A DNA stretch of 64,000 nt from Litchfieldella anticariensis FP35 = DSM 16096 (GTDB lineage Bacteria > Pseudomonadota > Gammaproteobacteria > Pseudomonadales > Halomonadaceae), in assembly GCF_000409775.1 (NCBI RefSeq), contig NZ_KE332388.1, forward strand, positions 196,552 through 260,551, given 5' to 3'. Shown here one piece after another: positions 28,787-39,625 of the stretch (position 1 is its first letter; each line of letters starts with the position of its first letter). Below the pieces are notes generated by a model that searched no databases, had not been told where the DNA came from, and saw only the letters and a list, made by a program, of their open reading frames with translations. The position numbers and the translations under genes are program-made.

Positions 28787-31700
28787 TCAGGTAGAAACCT
28801 CCTGAGTCGTCTTGCCGCGTTTCTCAGCCAACCACTGCTGGACATGCGCGATCATGGCGTAGAAAGACGGCACGAAGAAGCTGGCCAGCACCGCCACCGA
28901 CGCCATGCCCATGGCCACCGTTGTGCCGATGTGGTGACTACTGGTGTCACTGGCTCCTGTCGCCAACGCCAGTGGCAAGGTACCGAAGATGAACGCCAGC
29001 GAGGTCATGACAATCGGCCGGAAACGTAGTTCCGACGCGATCACGGCGGCTTCGCGGATTGACTTGCCCATCTCACGACGCTGCAGTTCGGCGAACTCGA
29101 CGATCAGGATGGCGTTCTTGGCCGCCAACCCTACCACCACCAACATACCGACCTCGACATAGACACTGGAGTCCAGACCTCGCAGCACGACACCACCGAT
29201 CGCACCGAGGAAGGCAAACGGCACTGCCGTCACCACCGCCAACGGCAAGGACCAGCTCTCGTACTGGGCGGCCAGGATCAGGAAGATCATGACGATACCG
29301 AACACGATAGCGATGGTGGCCGCGTTACCCGTACTCACCTCTTGATAGGAAGTGCCGGTCCAGCCCATACCCCAGCCGGAGCCCAGGGTTTCGTTGACCA
29401 CTTCCTCCATGGCGGCAATTGCCTGACCCGAGCTGTAGCCAGGCGCCGCTCCGCCTTGGAACTGGGCAGCCGTATAGACATTGAAGCGTGTCATGACCGC
29501 CGGTACCGCCTGACGCTCCAAGGTGACGAATTCCGACAAGGGAATACGTTCACCATCGCTACCACGAACGAAGATCCCATTCAGATCCTCCGGCGTCTGG
29601 CGGAATTCCTCGTCGTTCTGCAGGTAGACCTGGAAGTTGCGGCTACGATACGTGAAGTAGTTGACGAAACCAGTACCCAAGGTATTCGACAAGGTCGTAT
29701 TCAGATCGTCCAACGACACACCGTAACTGAGCGCCTTCTCTCGGTCGATGTTGGCACGATACGACGGCACATTGGCACTGAAGGTGGTGAAGACCTGACT
29801 CAGCTCAGGGCGCTGGTTGGCCGCCTGCATGACCTTGAAGGCGGCCTGCTGCAGCTCCTGCGGCGTGGCACCGGCATACGACTGCAAGAAACCGGTAAAA
29901 CCGCCAGTCGTAGACAGCCCGATGATCGGCGGCATATTGAAGGCCATTGCCGACCCCCCGTCGATCATGGCACCGGCCTGCATGACCTTGCCGATCAATT
30001 GCTGGACCGTGAGGTCGCGCTCATCCCACGGCACCATGCTGATGAATATCACGCCACGCGCGGTATTGACCGAACTGGTCAACATGTCGTAGCCCGCTAC
30101 CGCTGTGGAATAAGCCACGCCTGGGGTCTGCTCGATCTCGTGACTGAGTTTCTCCATGTAGGCTTCGGTACGCGCCAGCGAAGCCGCGTCAGGTAACGAG
30201 ATGCTGGCAATCACGATCCCCTGATCGGTTTCCGGCACCAGGGTCGAGGGCGTGTTCTCATACATCCAGTAGGAAGCACCAAGAGTGGCCGCCGTCAGGA
30301 GCAAGGTCAGCCCCCAATACCTGACCATTACACGCACCACCCATAGATAAAAGCTCGTCACCCCGGCAAAGCCACGATCGAACAGGCGCAGTGGCGTATT
30401 CAAGGCACGCAGCAATTTCGAATCGGTAATCTGCCGTTTGTGCTTGACGAACAACGCACACATCGCCGGCGTGAAGGTCAGGGCAACCACTGCCGAGATC
30501 GCCACCGATACCGCGATGGTCAAGGCGAATTGCTGATAGACCTGCCCGGTAAAGCCACCCAGGAACGCCACGGGGACGAAGACAGCCGCCATGATGAAGG
30601 ACGTGGCGATGATGGGGCCGCCAACCTCCTTCATGGCCTGCATCGCGGCCTGGAGTATCGGGATTTCGTCGTCTTCCTCCATAAGACGCTCGATGTTCTC
30701 CACTACCAGTATCGCATCGTCCACCACGATGCCGATGGCCAGTATCATGGCGAACAGGGTCAGCAGATTGATCGAAAAGCCGAATAGATAGAGGCCGGCA
30801 AAGGTTCCCACTACCGAGACCGGTACCACCGACATGGCGATCAGCGTCGTGCGCCAGTTCTGCAAGAACACGAAAACGATCACCGCAACGATCAGGAACG
30901 CCTCGATGAAGGTATGGGTGACGGTCTCCACCGATGCACCAATGAACAGCGTGGTGTCATAGGGCACCACATAGTCCAGGCCTGCCGGGAAGCGCTCCGA
31001 CAGCCGTTCCATGGTCTCCTTGACCTCTTCGGCAGTGGCCAACGCATTGGCACCCGGCTGCTGGTTGATGAGAATCGGCGCCATGGAACTGCCGTTGAGG
31101 CGCGCCTCGACCCCATAGCTCGATGCCCCCAGTTCAACACGTGAGACATCATCCAAACGCAATGTCGAGCCATCGGGGTTGGTACGCAGAATGATGTTGC
31201 GGAACTCTTCCGCACTCGTCAGGCGCCCGGGAGCCGTAACGGTATAGCTATAGGCCCGCGGGTTGCTGTTCGGCACCTGGGCCAGACCGCCCGCCGGTAT
31301 CTCAGTGTTCTGCGAACGTATCGTATTGGCCACTTCGGCGGGCGTCAGGTCGTATTGCGCCAACTTGTCCGGATTGAGCCAGATACGCATGGCAAATTCG
31401 CCACCGCCCAACACCTGTGCATTGCCCACACCCGGAACTTGGCGTAGCTCGTCGAGAATGTTGAGCGTGGCATAGTTCTGCATGTAGATGTTGTCGTACT
31501 CACCGGTGGGCGAGATCAATGCGGCAAACATCAGAATGCTGCTGGAGCTCAACTCGACCGTCACCCCTTGAGCCTGCACGGCCTCCGGCAACGTCGACAA
31601 TGTCTGCTGTACCCGGTTGTTGACGTTGATGGTATTGGTATCGCCATCGGAATCGATGCTGAAGGCGATCTCCATGTTCATCGTGCCGTTGTCCGAACTG

Positions 31701-31948
31701 GTCGAGGTCATGTACAGCATGTTCTCAACCCCGTTGATCGCCTCGGCCAGAGGGGCAGCCACCGTTTGCGATACCGTTTCGGCGTCGGCGCCTGGATAGG
31801 TGGCCTCCACCGTGACTGTCGGTGGCACCACCTCCGGATATTGCTCGATAGGCAGGATACGCATCGCCATCAAGCCAACCAGCACGACAATGATCGAAAT
31901 GACGGTGGCGAATACCGGCCGCTTGATAAAGAAATTGGAAATAACCAT
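28787..31948 (-). CDS. RND efflux transporter, HAE1 family (AcrB/MexB-like)
   Basis: 1053 residues, the standard HAE1 length. It exports hydrophobic drugs by proton antiport across the inner membrane. The N-terminus MVISNFFIKRPVFATVISII is canonical, the Asp-Asp proton relay is in GIVVDDAILVVENIERLM, and the relay Lys lies in GLAAKNAILIVEFAEL. The two large periplasmic loops and twelve membrane helices fit. It is the last gene of a tolC-mfp-rnd operon, 3 bp after the mfp stop, and ends at an intrinsic terminator. Confidence 0.97.
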   Translation of the reverse strand: MVISNFFIKRPVFATVISIIVVLVGLMAMRILPIEQYPEVVPPTVTVEATYPGADAETVSQTVAAPLAEAINGVENMLYMTSTSSDNGTMNMEIAFSIDSDGDTNTINVNNRVQQTLSTLPEAVQAQGVTVELSSSSILMFAALISPTGEYDNIYMQNYATLNILDELRQVPGVGNAQVLGGGEFAMRIWLNPDKLAQYDLTPAEVANTIRSQNTEIPAGGLAQVPNSNPRAYSYTVTAPGRLTSAEEFRNIILRTNPDGSTLRLDDVSRVELGASSYGVEARLNGSSMAPILINQQPGANALATAEEVKETMERLSERFPAGLDYVVPYDTTLFIGASVETVTHTFIEAFLIVAVIVFVFLQNWRTTLIAMSVVPVSVVGTFAGLYLFGFSINLLTLFAMILAIGIVVDDAILVVENIERLMEEDDEIPILQAAMQAMKEVGGPIIATSFIMAAVFVPVAFLGGFTGQVYQQFALTIAVSVAISAVVALTFTPAMCALFVKHKRQITDSKLLRALNTPLRLFDRGFAGVTSFYLWVVRVMVRYWGLTLLLTAATLGASYWMYENTPSTLVPETDQGIVIASISLPDAASLARTEAYMEKLSHEIEQTPGVAYSTAVAGYDMLTSSVNTARGVIFISMVPWDERDLTVQQLIGKVMQAGAMIDGGSAMAFNMPPIIGLSTTGGFTGFLQSYAGATPQELQQAAFKVMQAANQRPELSQVFTTFSANVPSYRANIDREKALSYGVSLDDLNTTLSNTLGTGFVNYFTYRSRNFQVYLQNDEEFRQTPEDLNGIFVRGSDGERIPLSEFVTLERQAVPAVMTRFNVYTAAQFQGGAAPGYSSGQAIAAMEEVVNETLGSGWGMGWTGTSYQEVSTGNAATIAIVFGIVMIFLILAAQYESWSLPLAVVTAVPFAFLGAIGGVVLRGLDSSVYVEVGMLVVVGLAAKNAILIVEFAELQRREMGKSIREAAVIASELRFRPIVMTSLAFIFGTLPLALATGASDTSSHHIGTTVAMGMASVAVLASFFVPSFYAMIAHVQQWLAEKRGKTTQEVST

Positions 31949-31951
31949 TGA

Positions 31952-33184
31952 TCAGGCCCCGTTTGCCTCGTCGGTTTGCCGGTTCCCTTCGGCTCCGGCC
32001 TGGGTCGCCTGTGGTGACGTCCCGTTCTCGGCAACCTTCTCCGCTTCGCCATCGAAAGGCTGCGGATCGATGACCCTGCCCGGCTCGAGACCCGCCGGAT
32101 CACTGACCACCACACGATCACCGGGCTCGATCCCAGAAGCGATGATCAGCCAAGGACCAGCAGTTTCCGCCGGTTCCACATTACGGGCACGCACCTTGTT
32201 TTCTTCATCGAGCACGAAGACTTGGGGGCCCATCAAACCTTCGGTCACCGCGATCTCCGGCACTGCCAGCACATCGAAACGCTGAAGCCCCGTGAGCCTC
32301 ACGCGCACGAACTGACCAGGCAGGAAGAGACCGTCCGGGTTATCGAAGGTAGCACTGGCTTCCACGGTACTGGTGCTCTCACTGACTCGCGCTCCCAGAA
32401 AATCGAGTCTTCCCTGAAGTGTCTCGGGCTGACTGCTGTTGGAGGCGGGAAACACCAATTGAGCAGCGATCTCACTGTTGCCTTGCTCACGTTGACGGCG
32501 GAGTTCCAAGGCATCCGCCTGAGGCAATTGGAAACGTACCTCGAGCGGATCCAGTGGCGTGATGGTAGCAAGCTCCGTGCCGGCATCGACCAGATTGCCG
32601 ACATTGACTTCACTGAGACCGATCATGCCCCCCACCGGCGCCTCGACATTGGTGTAGTCAAGATCGATCCGAGCACTGTCGAGCGCTGCCTGAGCCTGGG
32701 CCACATTAGCACGTGCAACTCCCAAGTCGGCTTGGGCCTGATCGTATTGCTGCCGGCTGATGGAGTTCTGCCCTAGCAGCCGCTCGTACCGGCTGGCATC
32801 TCGCTGGGCCCGGTTCAACTCGGCCTCGGCACTCTGCAGATCGGCCTCGCGCTGACGTACCGTCGCTCGATACAACGGAGGCTCGATGGTATAGAGACTT
32901 TCCCCCTCCTCTACCAGGTCGCCGGGCTCGAAGAGTCGCTCCTCGAGAGTGCCTCTAACGCGCGCTACCACCGTGACTTCATTGTCGCTACGCAGCATGG
33001 ACGGATAGGACTTGTCGAGCGAGATATTCCGTGGCGCCATCTCCATCACCTGAGCCGGTGTGGGCGGCGGCGCCTGCTGCTCGGACGAAGACGCCTGCTG
33101 CTCATTGCCGCAACCTGCCAGCAACAAGCCGAGTCCCAGCAACGCCGACATCAACCGAATTCGCTCATGTTTCATGATTAGCAT
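31952..33184 (-). CDS. Membrane fusion protein of RND efflux system
   Basis: 410 residues, an AcrA/MexA-type adaptor. A lipoprotein signal ends in LLLAGC (Cys about 25). Barrel-sandwich halves (NEVTVVARVRGTLEERLFEP and YTNVEAPVGGMIGLSEVNVG) flank an alpha-hairpin of ~70 residues rich in Ala, Glu, Gln and Arg. The C-terminal beta-barrel follows (VRVRLTGLQRFDVLAVPEIA). The acidic/proline-rich tail is typical of halophiles. Both start codons (33184 and 33175) have weak ribosome-binding sites. It links the pump to the outer-membrane channel. Confidence 0.95.
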   Translation of the reverse strand: MLIMKHERIRLMSALLGLGLLLAGCGNEQQASSSEQQAPPPTPAQVMEMAPRNISLDKSYPSMLRSDNEVTVVARVRGTLEERLFEPGDLVEEGESLYTIEPPLYRATVRQREADLQSAEAELNRAQRDASRYERLLGQNSISRQQYDQAQADLGVARANVAQAQAALDSARIDLDYTNVEAPVGGMIGLSEVNVGNLVDAGTELATITPLDPLEVRFQLPQADALELRRQREQGNSEIAAQLVFPASNSSQPETLQGRLDFLGARVSESTSTVEASATFDNPDGLFLPGQFVRVRLTGLQRFDVLAVPEIAVTEGLMGPQVFVLDEENKVRARNVEPAETAGPWLIIASGIEPGDRVVVSDPAGLEPGRVIDPQPFDGEAEKVAENGTSPQATQAGAEGNRQTDEANGA

Positions 33185-33301
33185 CTATCTCAGTCCCTGT
33201 GGATCGCATGGAGCAGCGATGACGCCCCAAGCTTGACTATCTCCTTGCCGACTCAGCCGAATAGCCGTTGCGGACAAGACATAACGCATCGGACACTGCC
33301 G

Positions 33302-34804
33302 TCAGCGACTAGGCGGCTCACCGATGTCCATGGCATCGCCATAGGCATCTCCCGCCCCATTGAGCTCCAGAAAAACCTGTTCATCGGCCTTCAACTGCGT
33401 ATTCAGGACACGAATGACCTCGGCATCGAGCGTCCCGGCCTGCTGGCGCAACGCCAACCGGTCCAAGACGAAGTCATAGCGTGCTTCGGCTAGCGCGGAG
33501 ACAGCATCGTAGAAGTTTTGCTCGGCATTCAGCACATCGACGATATTGCGCGTACCGACCTCGTAGCCGGAACGCGTCGCTTCCAAGGCACTGCGAGTGG
33601 ACACGACCGCCTGACGCCGAGCCTCGACGGTGGCAACATCATTCTGCACACGCGTGAAAAGCGATCGCACCTGCTGGATCGTGTCACGGCGCTGAGCCTC
33701 GGCATCGTACTGGCTGGCCTCCAGGTCATAGGTGTTCTGACGAATCTGACTGCTGGTGGTGCCGCCGGTGTAGAGTGGCATGCTGGCTCGCACCCCCACT
33801 TGACTGGACGAGTCGTAGCCACTGAGAGTCTCGCTGTCGCTATCCCCATAATCGTAGCTGGCGAAGGCCTCCAGCACCGGCAAACGTGCCGCACGCGCCA
33901 CTTCAACGGCACTGCGCGACACCTCGACCCCCGCTTGCGCCCCCTTGAGCACAGGACTATTGGCCAACGCCAGTTCCACCCAGGCATCACGTTCGACTGG
34001 CGCAGGCACTTCGACCGGCATGTCTTCGGATAGGCTCTCGATGCTGTCGTAACGCTGTCCGGTCAACCTTTCCAGCGCTTCGAAACTGACCTGCAAATCG
34101 CTCTGCGCGGCAATTCTATCGGCTCTAGCCTGGTCGAAACTGGCCACGGCCTCCTCGACATCGGTGATGGCAACCAAACCGACTTCGAATTGTTCGCGGA
34201 CCTGTTCAAGCTGACGCTCAATGGCACGTTCTTGGGCTTCACGCGCCGCCAGAATGTCGTTGGCGCGCAGAATCTCGAAATAAGCGTTAGCCACATCGGA
34301 TAGCAGTTGCTGCTCACTGGCCGCCAGACTGAAAGCTTCCTGGTCGATTTCCCGCTCGGCCTGCGTCACCTCTCGACTGCTGACAGCGTCGTACAATGAC
34401 TGAGTAGCCTCCAGGCCAATGCTGGCACTGTTGTAGACATCGTCCTCCTCAAAGAGGGAACTCAGCCCTTCCAGGCCACCTGGAGCTGAGCCGCCCAGCC
34501 CCTCCAAAGATGAAGACGACGATTGGGAGTCGTAGGTGCGATTGTGCGCCGCCTGGGCCGAAGCACTGATCTGCGGCAACAGGCTGCCACGGACGACATC
34601 CCGGCCAGCCTGTGTGCTCGACAGACGCGCTCGCGCTGCCGCGAGATCGGCATCGTTTTCCAGCGCATCGCGGGTAATGGTCAGTAAATCCGCAGCCTGC
34701 GCCTGACCGGCCAGCAACATGGTCATCAAGAGCGGTAGAACGGCGCGGCGCCTCGCCAGGGTCCGAGCCCTGCCGTTGGAGAAGGAGTCGTGCTTGTATG
34801 ACAT
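33302..34804 (-). CDS. TolC-family outer membrane channel protein
   Basis: 500 residues from the ATG with AAGGAAT 4-5 nt upstream; a longer in-frame reading crosses the promoter and is not used. The Sec signal peptide has a basic start (RARTLARRRAV), the core LPLLMTMLLAG and the end AQA-ADL. Two homologous coiled-coil repeats typical of TolC are visible (ANDILAAREAQERAIERQLE near the middle and VRSLFTRVQNDVATVEARRQ later). As first gene of the operon it would form the outer-membrane duct for this pump. Confidence 0.93.
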   Translation of the reverse strand: MSYKHDSFSNGRARTLARRRAVLPLLMTMLLAGQAQAADLLTITRDALENDADLAAARARLSSTQAGRDVVRGSLLPQISASAQAAHNRTYDSQSSSSSLEGLGGSAPGGLEGLSSLFEEDDVYNSASIGLEATQSLYDAVSSREVTQAEREIDQEAFSLAASEQQLLSDVANAYFEILRANDILAAREAQERAIERQLEQVREQFEVGLVAITDVEEAVASFDQARADRIAAQSDLQVSFEALERLTGQRYDSIESLSEDMPVEVPAPVERDAWVELALANSPVLKGAQAGVEVSRSAVEVARAARLPVLEAFASYDYGDSDSETLSGYDSSSQVGVRASMPLYTGGTTSSQIRQNTYDLEASQYDAEAQRRDTIQQVRSLFTRVQNDVATVEARRQAVVSTRSALEATRSGYEVGTRNIVDVLNAEQNFYDAVSALAEARYDFVLDRLALRQQAGTLDAEVIRVLNTQLKADEQVFLELNGAGDAYGDAMDIGEPPSR

Positions 34805-34852
34805 CGGAATTCCTTGCAGGAGAAGGTGATTCGTCATCGCGAGAACGTGACG

Positions 34853-34876
34853 ATTATAGCTACATTCATGTATGTA
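34853..34876 (-). promoter_or_regulatory. Efflux operon promoter with overlapping AcrR-like operator
   Basis: On the minus strand TACATACATGAATGTA (34861-34876) ends 2 bp before a -10 TATAAT (34853-34858), placing the operator in the promoter spacer. It is nearly the E. coli AcrR operator and shares TACA-N8-TGTA with the site upstream of the tetR gene at 26190. The start codon is ~50 bp downstream. Confidence 0.7.
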
Positions 34877-35247
34877 TACTACCTTTGCACAGTCACATTC
34901 CCTTTTCTTTGCATAGCCTTGCCTTTTTCCGATCACAGGAAAAAGAGCGAAATGGGCCAGCATGGGCACCCAAGGCTAATTCCTCAACCTAGATTAAGGT
35001 CAAGATACCCTGTCTTTTGTGACAGCTACCTGCACTCTTGCAGATCGATGTGCCATTTGTGTCGCCATGAGGACATAGGCTTGCACCCAGTAGTTCGGAG
35101 GTACCGTTTCTCCGGATACTTTGTTGGCACTACGTTGCAGGGCAACGACATCGTTATCCCGCAGGGCGTCGCTGACACTCATGTTCCGAGAGTAGCTCAT
35201 GCATCTCAGGGATGAGGATTGTCGTCGTTGCAGTGTTATGGGGGAGC
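34877..35247. other. Intergenic region, possible small ORF
   Basis: Between the efflux promoter and the kinase gene, a 66-residue minus-strand frame (35000-35200) begins MSYSRNMSVSDALRDNDVVA and has fairly normal codon use but no ribosome-binding site. It is not listed as a gene. Nothing else is evident in the stretch. Confidence 0.3.
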
Positions 35248-36096
35248 CTATAAAGCTTGGTAAGCCTCTAACCTCGATACCGTGCTTTCGACCCCACTGT
35301 GGTAGGCACCACCGAACAGCAACAGGTGGTTGAGTAGCGGATACAACTGGAATAGCGCCTGCCGTCGCGGCCAGTCGTCTGGGCGAGGGCCGTTCCAGTA
35401 GGCGTCGAAGAACGTCTCGGACGGAGAACCGAACAGGGTCAACATGGCCAGATCGACCTCAGGGTAGTGACGATAGACGGCTGGGTCGATGATCGCGGGA
35501 CCACGTGCCGTGTGCAATACATTGCCCCCCCACAGGTCGCCATGCACCAGGCTCGCCGGGACATCCGGCAACCAGTCGTCCAACGAGGTAGCCACCGCCT
35601 CGAGACGCCCCCGCAAGCGGGAATCTATCAATCCACGCTGGTAACACGCCGCCGTCATGGGCAACAGGCGTCGCTCACGCTGAAAAGCGCGCCCATCGGC
35701 AAGTGAGGTATTAGGCTGCGGCGTACGCCCACAGGCATTGTCGCGATACCAGCCATGAGTCTCAGCCGTCACAGCATGCAGTTCGCGCAGCCCCTCACCC
35801 AGCACCTCGTCGTTCCCGGTAGTTGCCAGCCCGCTATCGAGGGCTTCCATTACCAACCAGCCATCCGCTTCACCTAGCACTTCCGGTACTACCAGGCGAG
35901 TGCCGGCATCGCGCAGCGCTCGCAAGCCATCGGCCTCACCAGCAAGGCGCTCCGCCGTATCACACTTGACCACTACCATGCCCTGGTCGGTATCGAGTCG
36001 ATAAACAGCAGCGATATCGCCACCGGACAACGGTCGCGGCTCCCCTTGTGGCGTCAGCCCCAGTGTCGATAGTAGTTCCTGCAGATGACGCTCCAT
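35248..36096 (-). CDS. Fructosamine kinase family protein
   Basis: 282 residues from an ATG with GGAGGAGG upstream; a longer reading lacks support. The APH-like kinase fold is visible: glycine-rich GGDIAAVYRLDTDQGMVVVK with the ATP Lys, catalytic loop LVHGDLWGGNVL (HGDxxxxN) and metal Asp in PAIIDPAVYRHYPEVDLAML. The family phosphorylates fructosamines or ribulosamines on glycated proteins so they break down, a repair function; bacterial homologues are mostly untested. The gene stands alone. Confidence 0.9.
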   Translation of the reverse strand: MERHLQELLSTLGLTPQGEPRPLSGGDIAAVYRLDTDQGMVVVKCDTAERLAGEADGLRALRDAGTRLVVPEVLGEADGWLVMEALDSGLATTGNDEVLGEGLRELHAVTAETHGWYRDNACGRTPQPNTSLADGRAFQRERRLLPMTAACYQRGLIDSRLRGRLEAVATSLDDWLPDVPASLVHGDLWGGNVLHTARGPAIIDPAVYRHYPEVDLAMLTLFGSPSETFFDAYWNGPRPDDWPRRQALFQLYPLLNHLLLFGGAYHSGVESTVSRLEAYQAL

Positions 36097-36200
36097 CTCC
36101 GACCTCCTCCCACTTCTTATTGCACGTACAGAAGCCATACTGACACGATAGATCCCTATCACTATGGCAAAATTTCAGGATTCGCATATAGGAGTGCCCC

Positions 36201-36512
36201 ATGTACAAGCTGGCCTTCTTCGTCCCCCTAAAGAATGCCGAAAGCGTCAAGGAAGCCATCTTCGCCACAGGTGCGGGACGTATCGGCGACTACGAGGCCT
36301 GTTGCTTCCAGACCCCTGGTACTGGGCAGTTCCGTCCGCTCGACGGTGCCACTCCACATATCGGTAAGATCGGCGACCTGGAGCGCGTCGAGGAGCTCAA
36401 AGTGGAATTGGTATGCGAGGACTCACTGATTCGCGACGCTGTCGCGGCTCTGAAGGCCGCCCACCCTTACGAGGAACCCGCCTACGACGTGTGGCGTCTG
36501 GATGATATTTGA
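36201..36512 (+). CDS. NIF3/YqfO C-terminal-domain protein (CutA/PII-like fold)
   Basis: 103 residues: MYKLAFFVPLKNAESVKEAI, GAGRIGDYEACCFQTPGTGQ, then HPYEEPAYDVWRL at the end. This is the standalone form of the middle domain of NIF3-like proteins (YqfO/YbgI), a ferredoxin-like PII/CutA relative. The conserved His and Glu in AHPYEEPAYD could bind metal. Cellular role is unknown. It is divergent from the kinase gene. Confidence 0.88.
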   Translation: MYKLAFFVPLKNAESVKEAIFATGAGRIGDYEACCFQTPGTGQFRPLDGATPHIGKIGDLERVEELKVELVCEDSLIRDAVAALKAAHPYEEPAYDVWRLDDI

Positions 36513-36707
36513 ACAGAAGTCCCATCGCAGCGAAGCTGCGTTCCCACCCGGACCGCGATAGCTCCAACCTTCGTGGAAGTTCAATTCACTGCGCGATGCC
36601 ACCAGCGGGTTGCTGGAGCTAGCCTGCAATGCGCTGTAGGGTACGTGACCTAGCCGGCTCGAGCGTGGCAATCTGGAGCTCTTGCCGCCATTCATCAACG
36701 AGTGTAG

Positions 36708-37475
<768 letters not shown>

Positions 37476-37478
37476 TCA

Positions 37479-37619
37479 GGAAGCGCTGAATAAATCGACG
37501 AGCAGCTCAAGCATAAGGCGCCCGGAGCGCAGCAACCGGAGCATATGGGGTATATGTGAGGCTTGCGAGCACCGCGTAACGCAGTGATTGAGCTGCACAG
37601 GCATTTATTGAGTGCTTCC
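37479..37619. mobile_element. MITE-like element, copy 1
   Basis: 141 bp with imperfect terminal inverted repeats GGAAGCGCTGAATAAAT (37479-37495) and ATTTATTGAGTGCTTCC (37603-37619). Internal blocks GGAGCATATGGGGTATATG and AACGCAGTGATTGAG recur in copy 2 at 53531. It carries no gene. TCA lies on both sides and may be a target duplication. It fills the space between the ydfG and Nudix stop codons. Confidence 0.75.
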
Positions 37620-38177
37620 TCAGGCGCTGCCGAAATAACGTTCCCTATCTTCCGGCGTAATGTCACTGATATGCAGCGGGAAAGCACCTTCATCGCGGTC
37701 AGCGTAGAAGTGGTGCAGGGTACGCTCGATGGTGGGAAAAGCCAGCTCGTCCCAGGGAATCTCATGTTCCTCGAACAACGCCACTTCGAGACTTTCCGGG
37801 CCGGCATCGAAGCTGCCCTCGAGATCGGCCAGGAAGATCATGTAGACCTGGTTGATGTGAGGCAAGTTGATCAGGGTATAAAGCCCATGGATCGACACTT
37901 CGGCGCAAGCTTCTTCGAGCGTCTCTCGGGCCGCGGCTTCCAAGGTAGTCTCGGCGTTCTCCATGAAACCGGCCGGCAGCGTCCAATAGCCCTTGCGCGG
38001 TGCAATAGCGCGCCGACACAGTAGGATCTTGCTACCCTTCACCGGTAGCGTGCCGGCGACGATGCGCGGATTCTGGTAGTGGATGGTGCCGCAGGCCTCG
38101 CATATATAACGCGGACGGTCGTCGCCATCGGGAATCGCGAAGTGGACGCTATGCCCACAGTGACTACAGAAATTCAT
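37620..38177 (-). CDS. Nudix hydrolase with zinc ribbon
   Basis: 185 residues from the ATG preceded by AAGGAG at 4-5 nt. A zinc ribbon (CSHCGHSVH then [16 protein letters not shown]) opens the protein. The Nudix box follows: [12 protein letters not shown] and [11 protein letters not shown]. It lacks the N-terminal domain of NudC, so the substrate (perhaps NADH, ADP-ribose or another nucleotide) is open. It ends at the border of the MITE-like element. Confidence 0.9.
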   Translation of the reverse strand: MNFCSHCGHSVHFAIPDGDDRPRYICEACGTIHYQNPRIVAGTLPVKGSKILLCRRAIAPRKGYWTLPAGFMENAETTLEAAARETLEEACAEVSIHGLYTLINLPHINQVYMIFLADLEGSFDAGPESLEVALFEEHEIPWDELAFPTIERTLHHFYADRDEGAFPLHISDITPEDRERYFGSA

Positions 38178-38254
38178 GGGACTCCTTACATGGCCTGGCC
38201 GGCACACCTGGGAACATCGACTCTTGACGCTCTTTAAAGGGCTGGGTACAAGAG

Positions 38255-38926
38255 ATGAAACCCAGTGGATCTCCCATGTTAGAGAATCTTCGCGAGCGCC
38301 TGCAAGCGCACACCCCTCGCCGACTCGTTACCGAGTTGCCCCAGGCAGCGGTTTTGATGCCGATCGTCGCACGGTCCGAGCCCACGCTACTGTTCACCCG
38401 GCGTGCCGATCACCTCAAGCAGCACAGCGGGCAGGTCGCTTTTCCCGGAGGAAAACGCGAACCAGGAGACATCGACTTGCTGGCCACCGCACTACGCGAG
38501 GCCGAAGAGGAGATCGCCTTACCTTCTAGAGAAGTCGAACTGCTCGGCCAGCTCGGCGACCTGATCTCGTTACACGGAATCGCGGTCACCCCCTATGTGG
38601 GGCTGATACCCCCTGACTTGCCACTACGTCCTGATCCTGGTGAGATCAATGCGATCTTCGAGGTTCCGCTGCATCACTTTCTTGACGACCGTCGTAGCCA
38701 TACCGATGTCATCCCGATGGATGATCGCGCCCTTTATGTCCCCAGCTATCGTGCAGGCAAGCATGTGATCTGGGGACTTTCGGCGATGATGCTGGTGGAG
38801 TTGCTTGCCGAAGGCTTCGGCTGCCGAATCAGCCTCGACCACGCCCCCACAGCAGGCTGGCTATGCTACTTTCCGCCTCGTAGAACGACAGCCAGTGCAT
38901 TTCCGTCTTCGACCCGAACCGACTGA
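38255..38926 (+). CDS. Nudix hydrolase, CoA pyrophosphatase (NudL-like)
   Basis: 223 residues. The NudL/YeaB signature [14 protein letters not shown] precedes the Nudix box REAEEEIAL, and the UPF0035-type block [15 protein letters not shown] is present. The family cleaves CoA into 3',5'-ADP and phosphopantetheine. An ATG at 38276 may be the real start, because a promoter-like TTGACG lies close upstream of 38255. The dioxygenase gene starts 7 bp past its stop. Confidence 0.88.
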   Translation: MKPSGSPMLENLRERLQAHTPRRLVTELPQAAVLMPIVARSEPTLLFTRRADHLKQHSGQVAFPGGKREPGDIDLLATALREAEEEIALPSREVELLGQLGDLISLHGIAVTPYVGLIPPDLPLRPDPGEINAIFEVPLHHFLDDRRSHTDVIPMDDRALYVPSYRAGKHVIWGLSAMMLVELLAEGFGCRISLDHAPTAGWLCYFPPRRTTASAFPSSTRTD

Positions 38927-38932
38927 ATCACT

Positions 38933-39604
38933 ATGCAACCTCTCAATCACGTGCTCGACCATGAACTTGTACTCCGCGACAAGCTGGCTCAGTTGGTCGA
39001 CGCCTTGGTGGCGCACGGCTGGTTCGTCGGCGAAAACTTCGTCGATGCTGGACTTTGCCAAGCACTGTATGTCGAGCTGATGACGCTAGCCGAGCACGAT
39101 GCACTGAACGCCGCCGGTATCGGGCGCGGCAAGCAGCACAGCCTGCGGCGCGATATCCGTGGCGACGCCATCCATTGGCTGGACCGCAAAACCTTGGCCC
39201 AGCGCCAGTATCTCACCGCCATGGGCACACTGCAGCGCGAACTCAACCACGCGCTCTACCTCGGACTGTTCGAATTCGAGGCCCACTTCGCCCACTACCC
39301 GCCCGGCGCCTTCTACAAGAAGCACGTCGATAGCTTTCAGGGGCGCGCCAATCGTGTGGTTTCCACAGTGCTCTACCTCAACCCCGACTGGCCGATGGAT
39401 GGTGGCGGCGAAATGGCACTGTTCGATGCCGACCAACCCAAGTGCGAAGTGGCACGCATTCTTCCACGCGCCGGCACCTTCGCCTGCTTCTTCTCCGAAA
39501 GCGTGCCTCACGAAGTGCTGCCTACCCGATTGCCGCGCGCCAGCATCGCCGGCTGGTTCCGTCGCAATGCCTCGCTGGGTGGACTGATCGACCCAGCTAG
39601 ATAA
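38933..39604 (+). CDS. 2OG-Fe(II) dioxygenase
   Basis: 223 residues of the prolyl-4-hydroxylase-like clan. The Fe ligands are His and Asp in FYKKHVDSFQGR and the distal His in SESVPHEVLPT; Arg in RASIAGWFRRN would bind 2-oxoglutarate. The family hydroxylates protein or small-molecule substrates. It follows the CoA pyrophosphatase gene by 6 bp, so the two are likely co-transcribed. The substrate is unknown. Confidence 0.87.
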   Translation: MQPLNHVLDHELVLRDKLAQLVDALVAHGWFVGENFVDAGLCQALYVELMTLAEHDALNAAGIGRGKQHSLRRDIRGDAIHWLDRKTLAQRQYLTAMGTLQRELNHALYLGLFEFEAHFAHYPPGAFYKKHVDSFQGRANRVVSTVLYLNPDWPMDGGGEMALFDADQPKCEVARILPRAGTFACFFSESVPHEVLPTRLPRASIAGWFRRNASLGGLIDPAR

Positions 39605-39625
39605 GTTCCGCTTGATCCTCATGCG

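Noticed and set aside
35000-35200. 66-codon minus-strand ORF
   Set aside because: Codon use is acceptable but there is no ribosome-binding site or recognisable domain; mentioned only in the intergenic entry.
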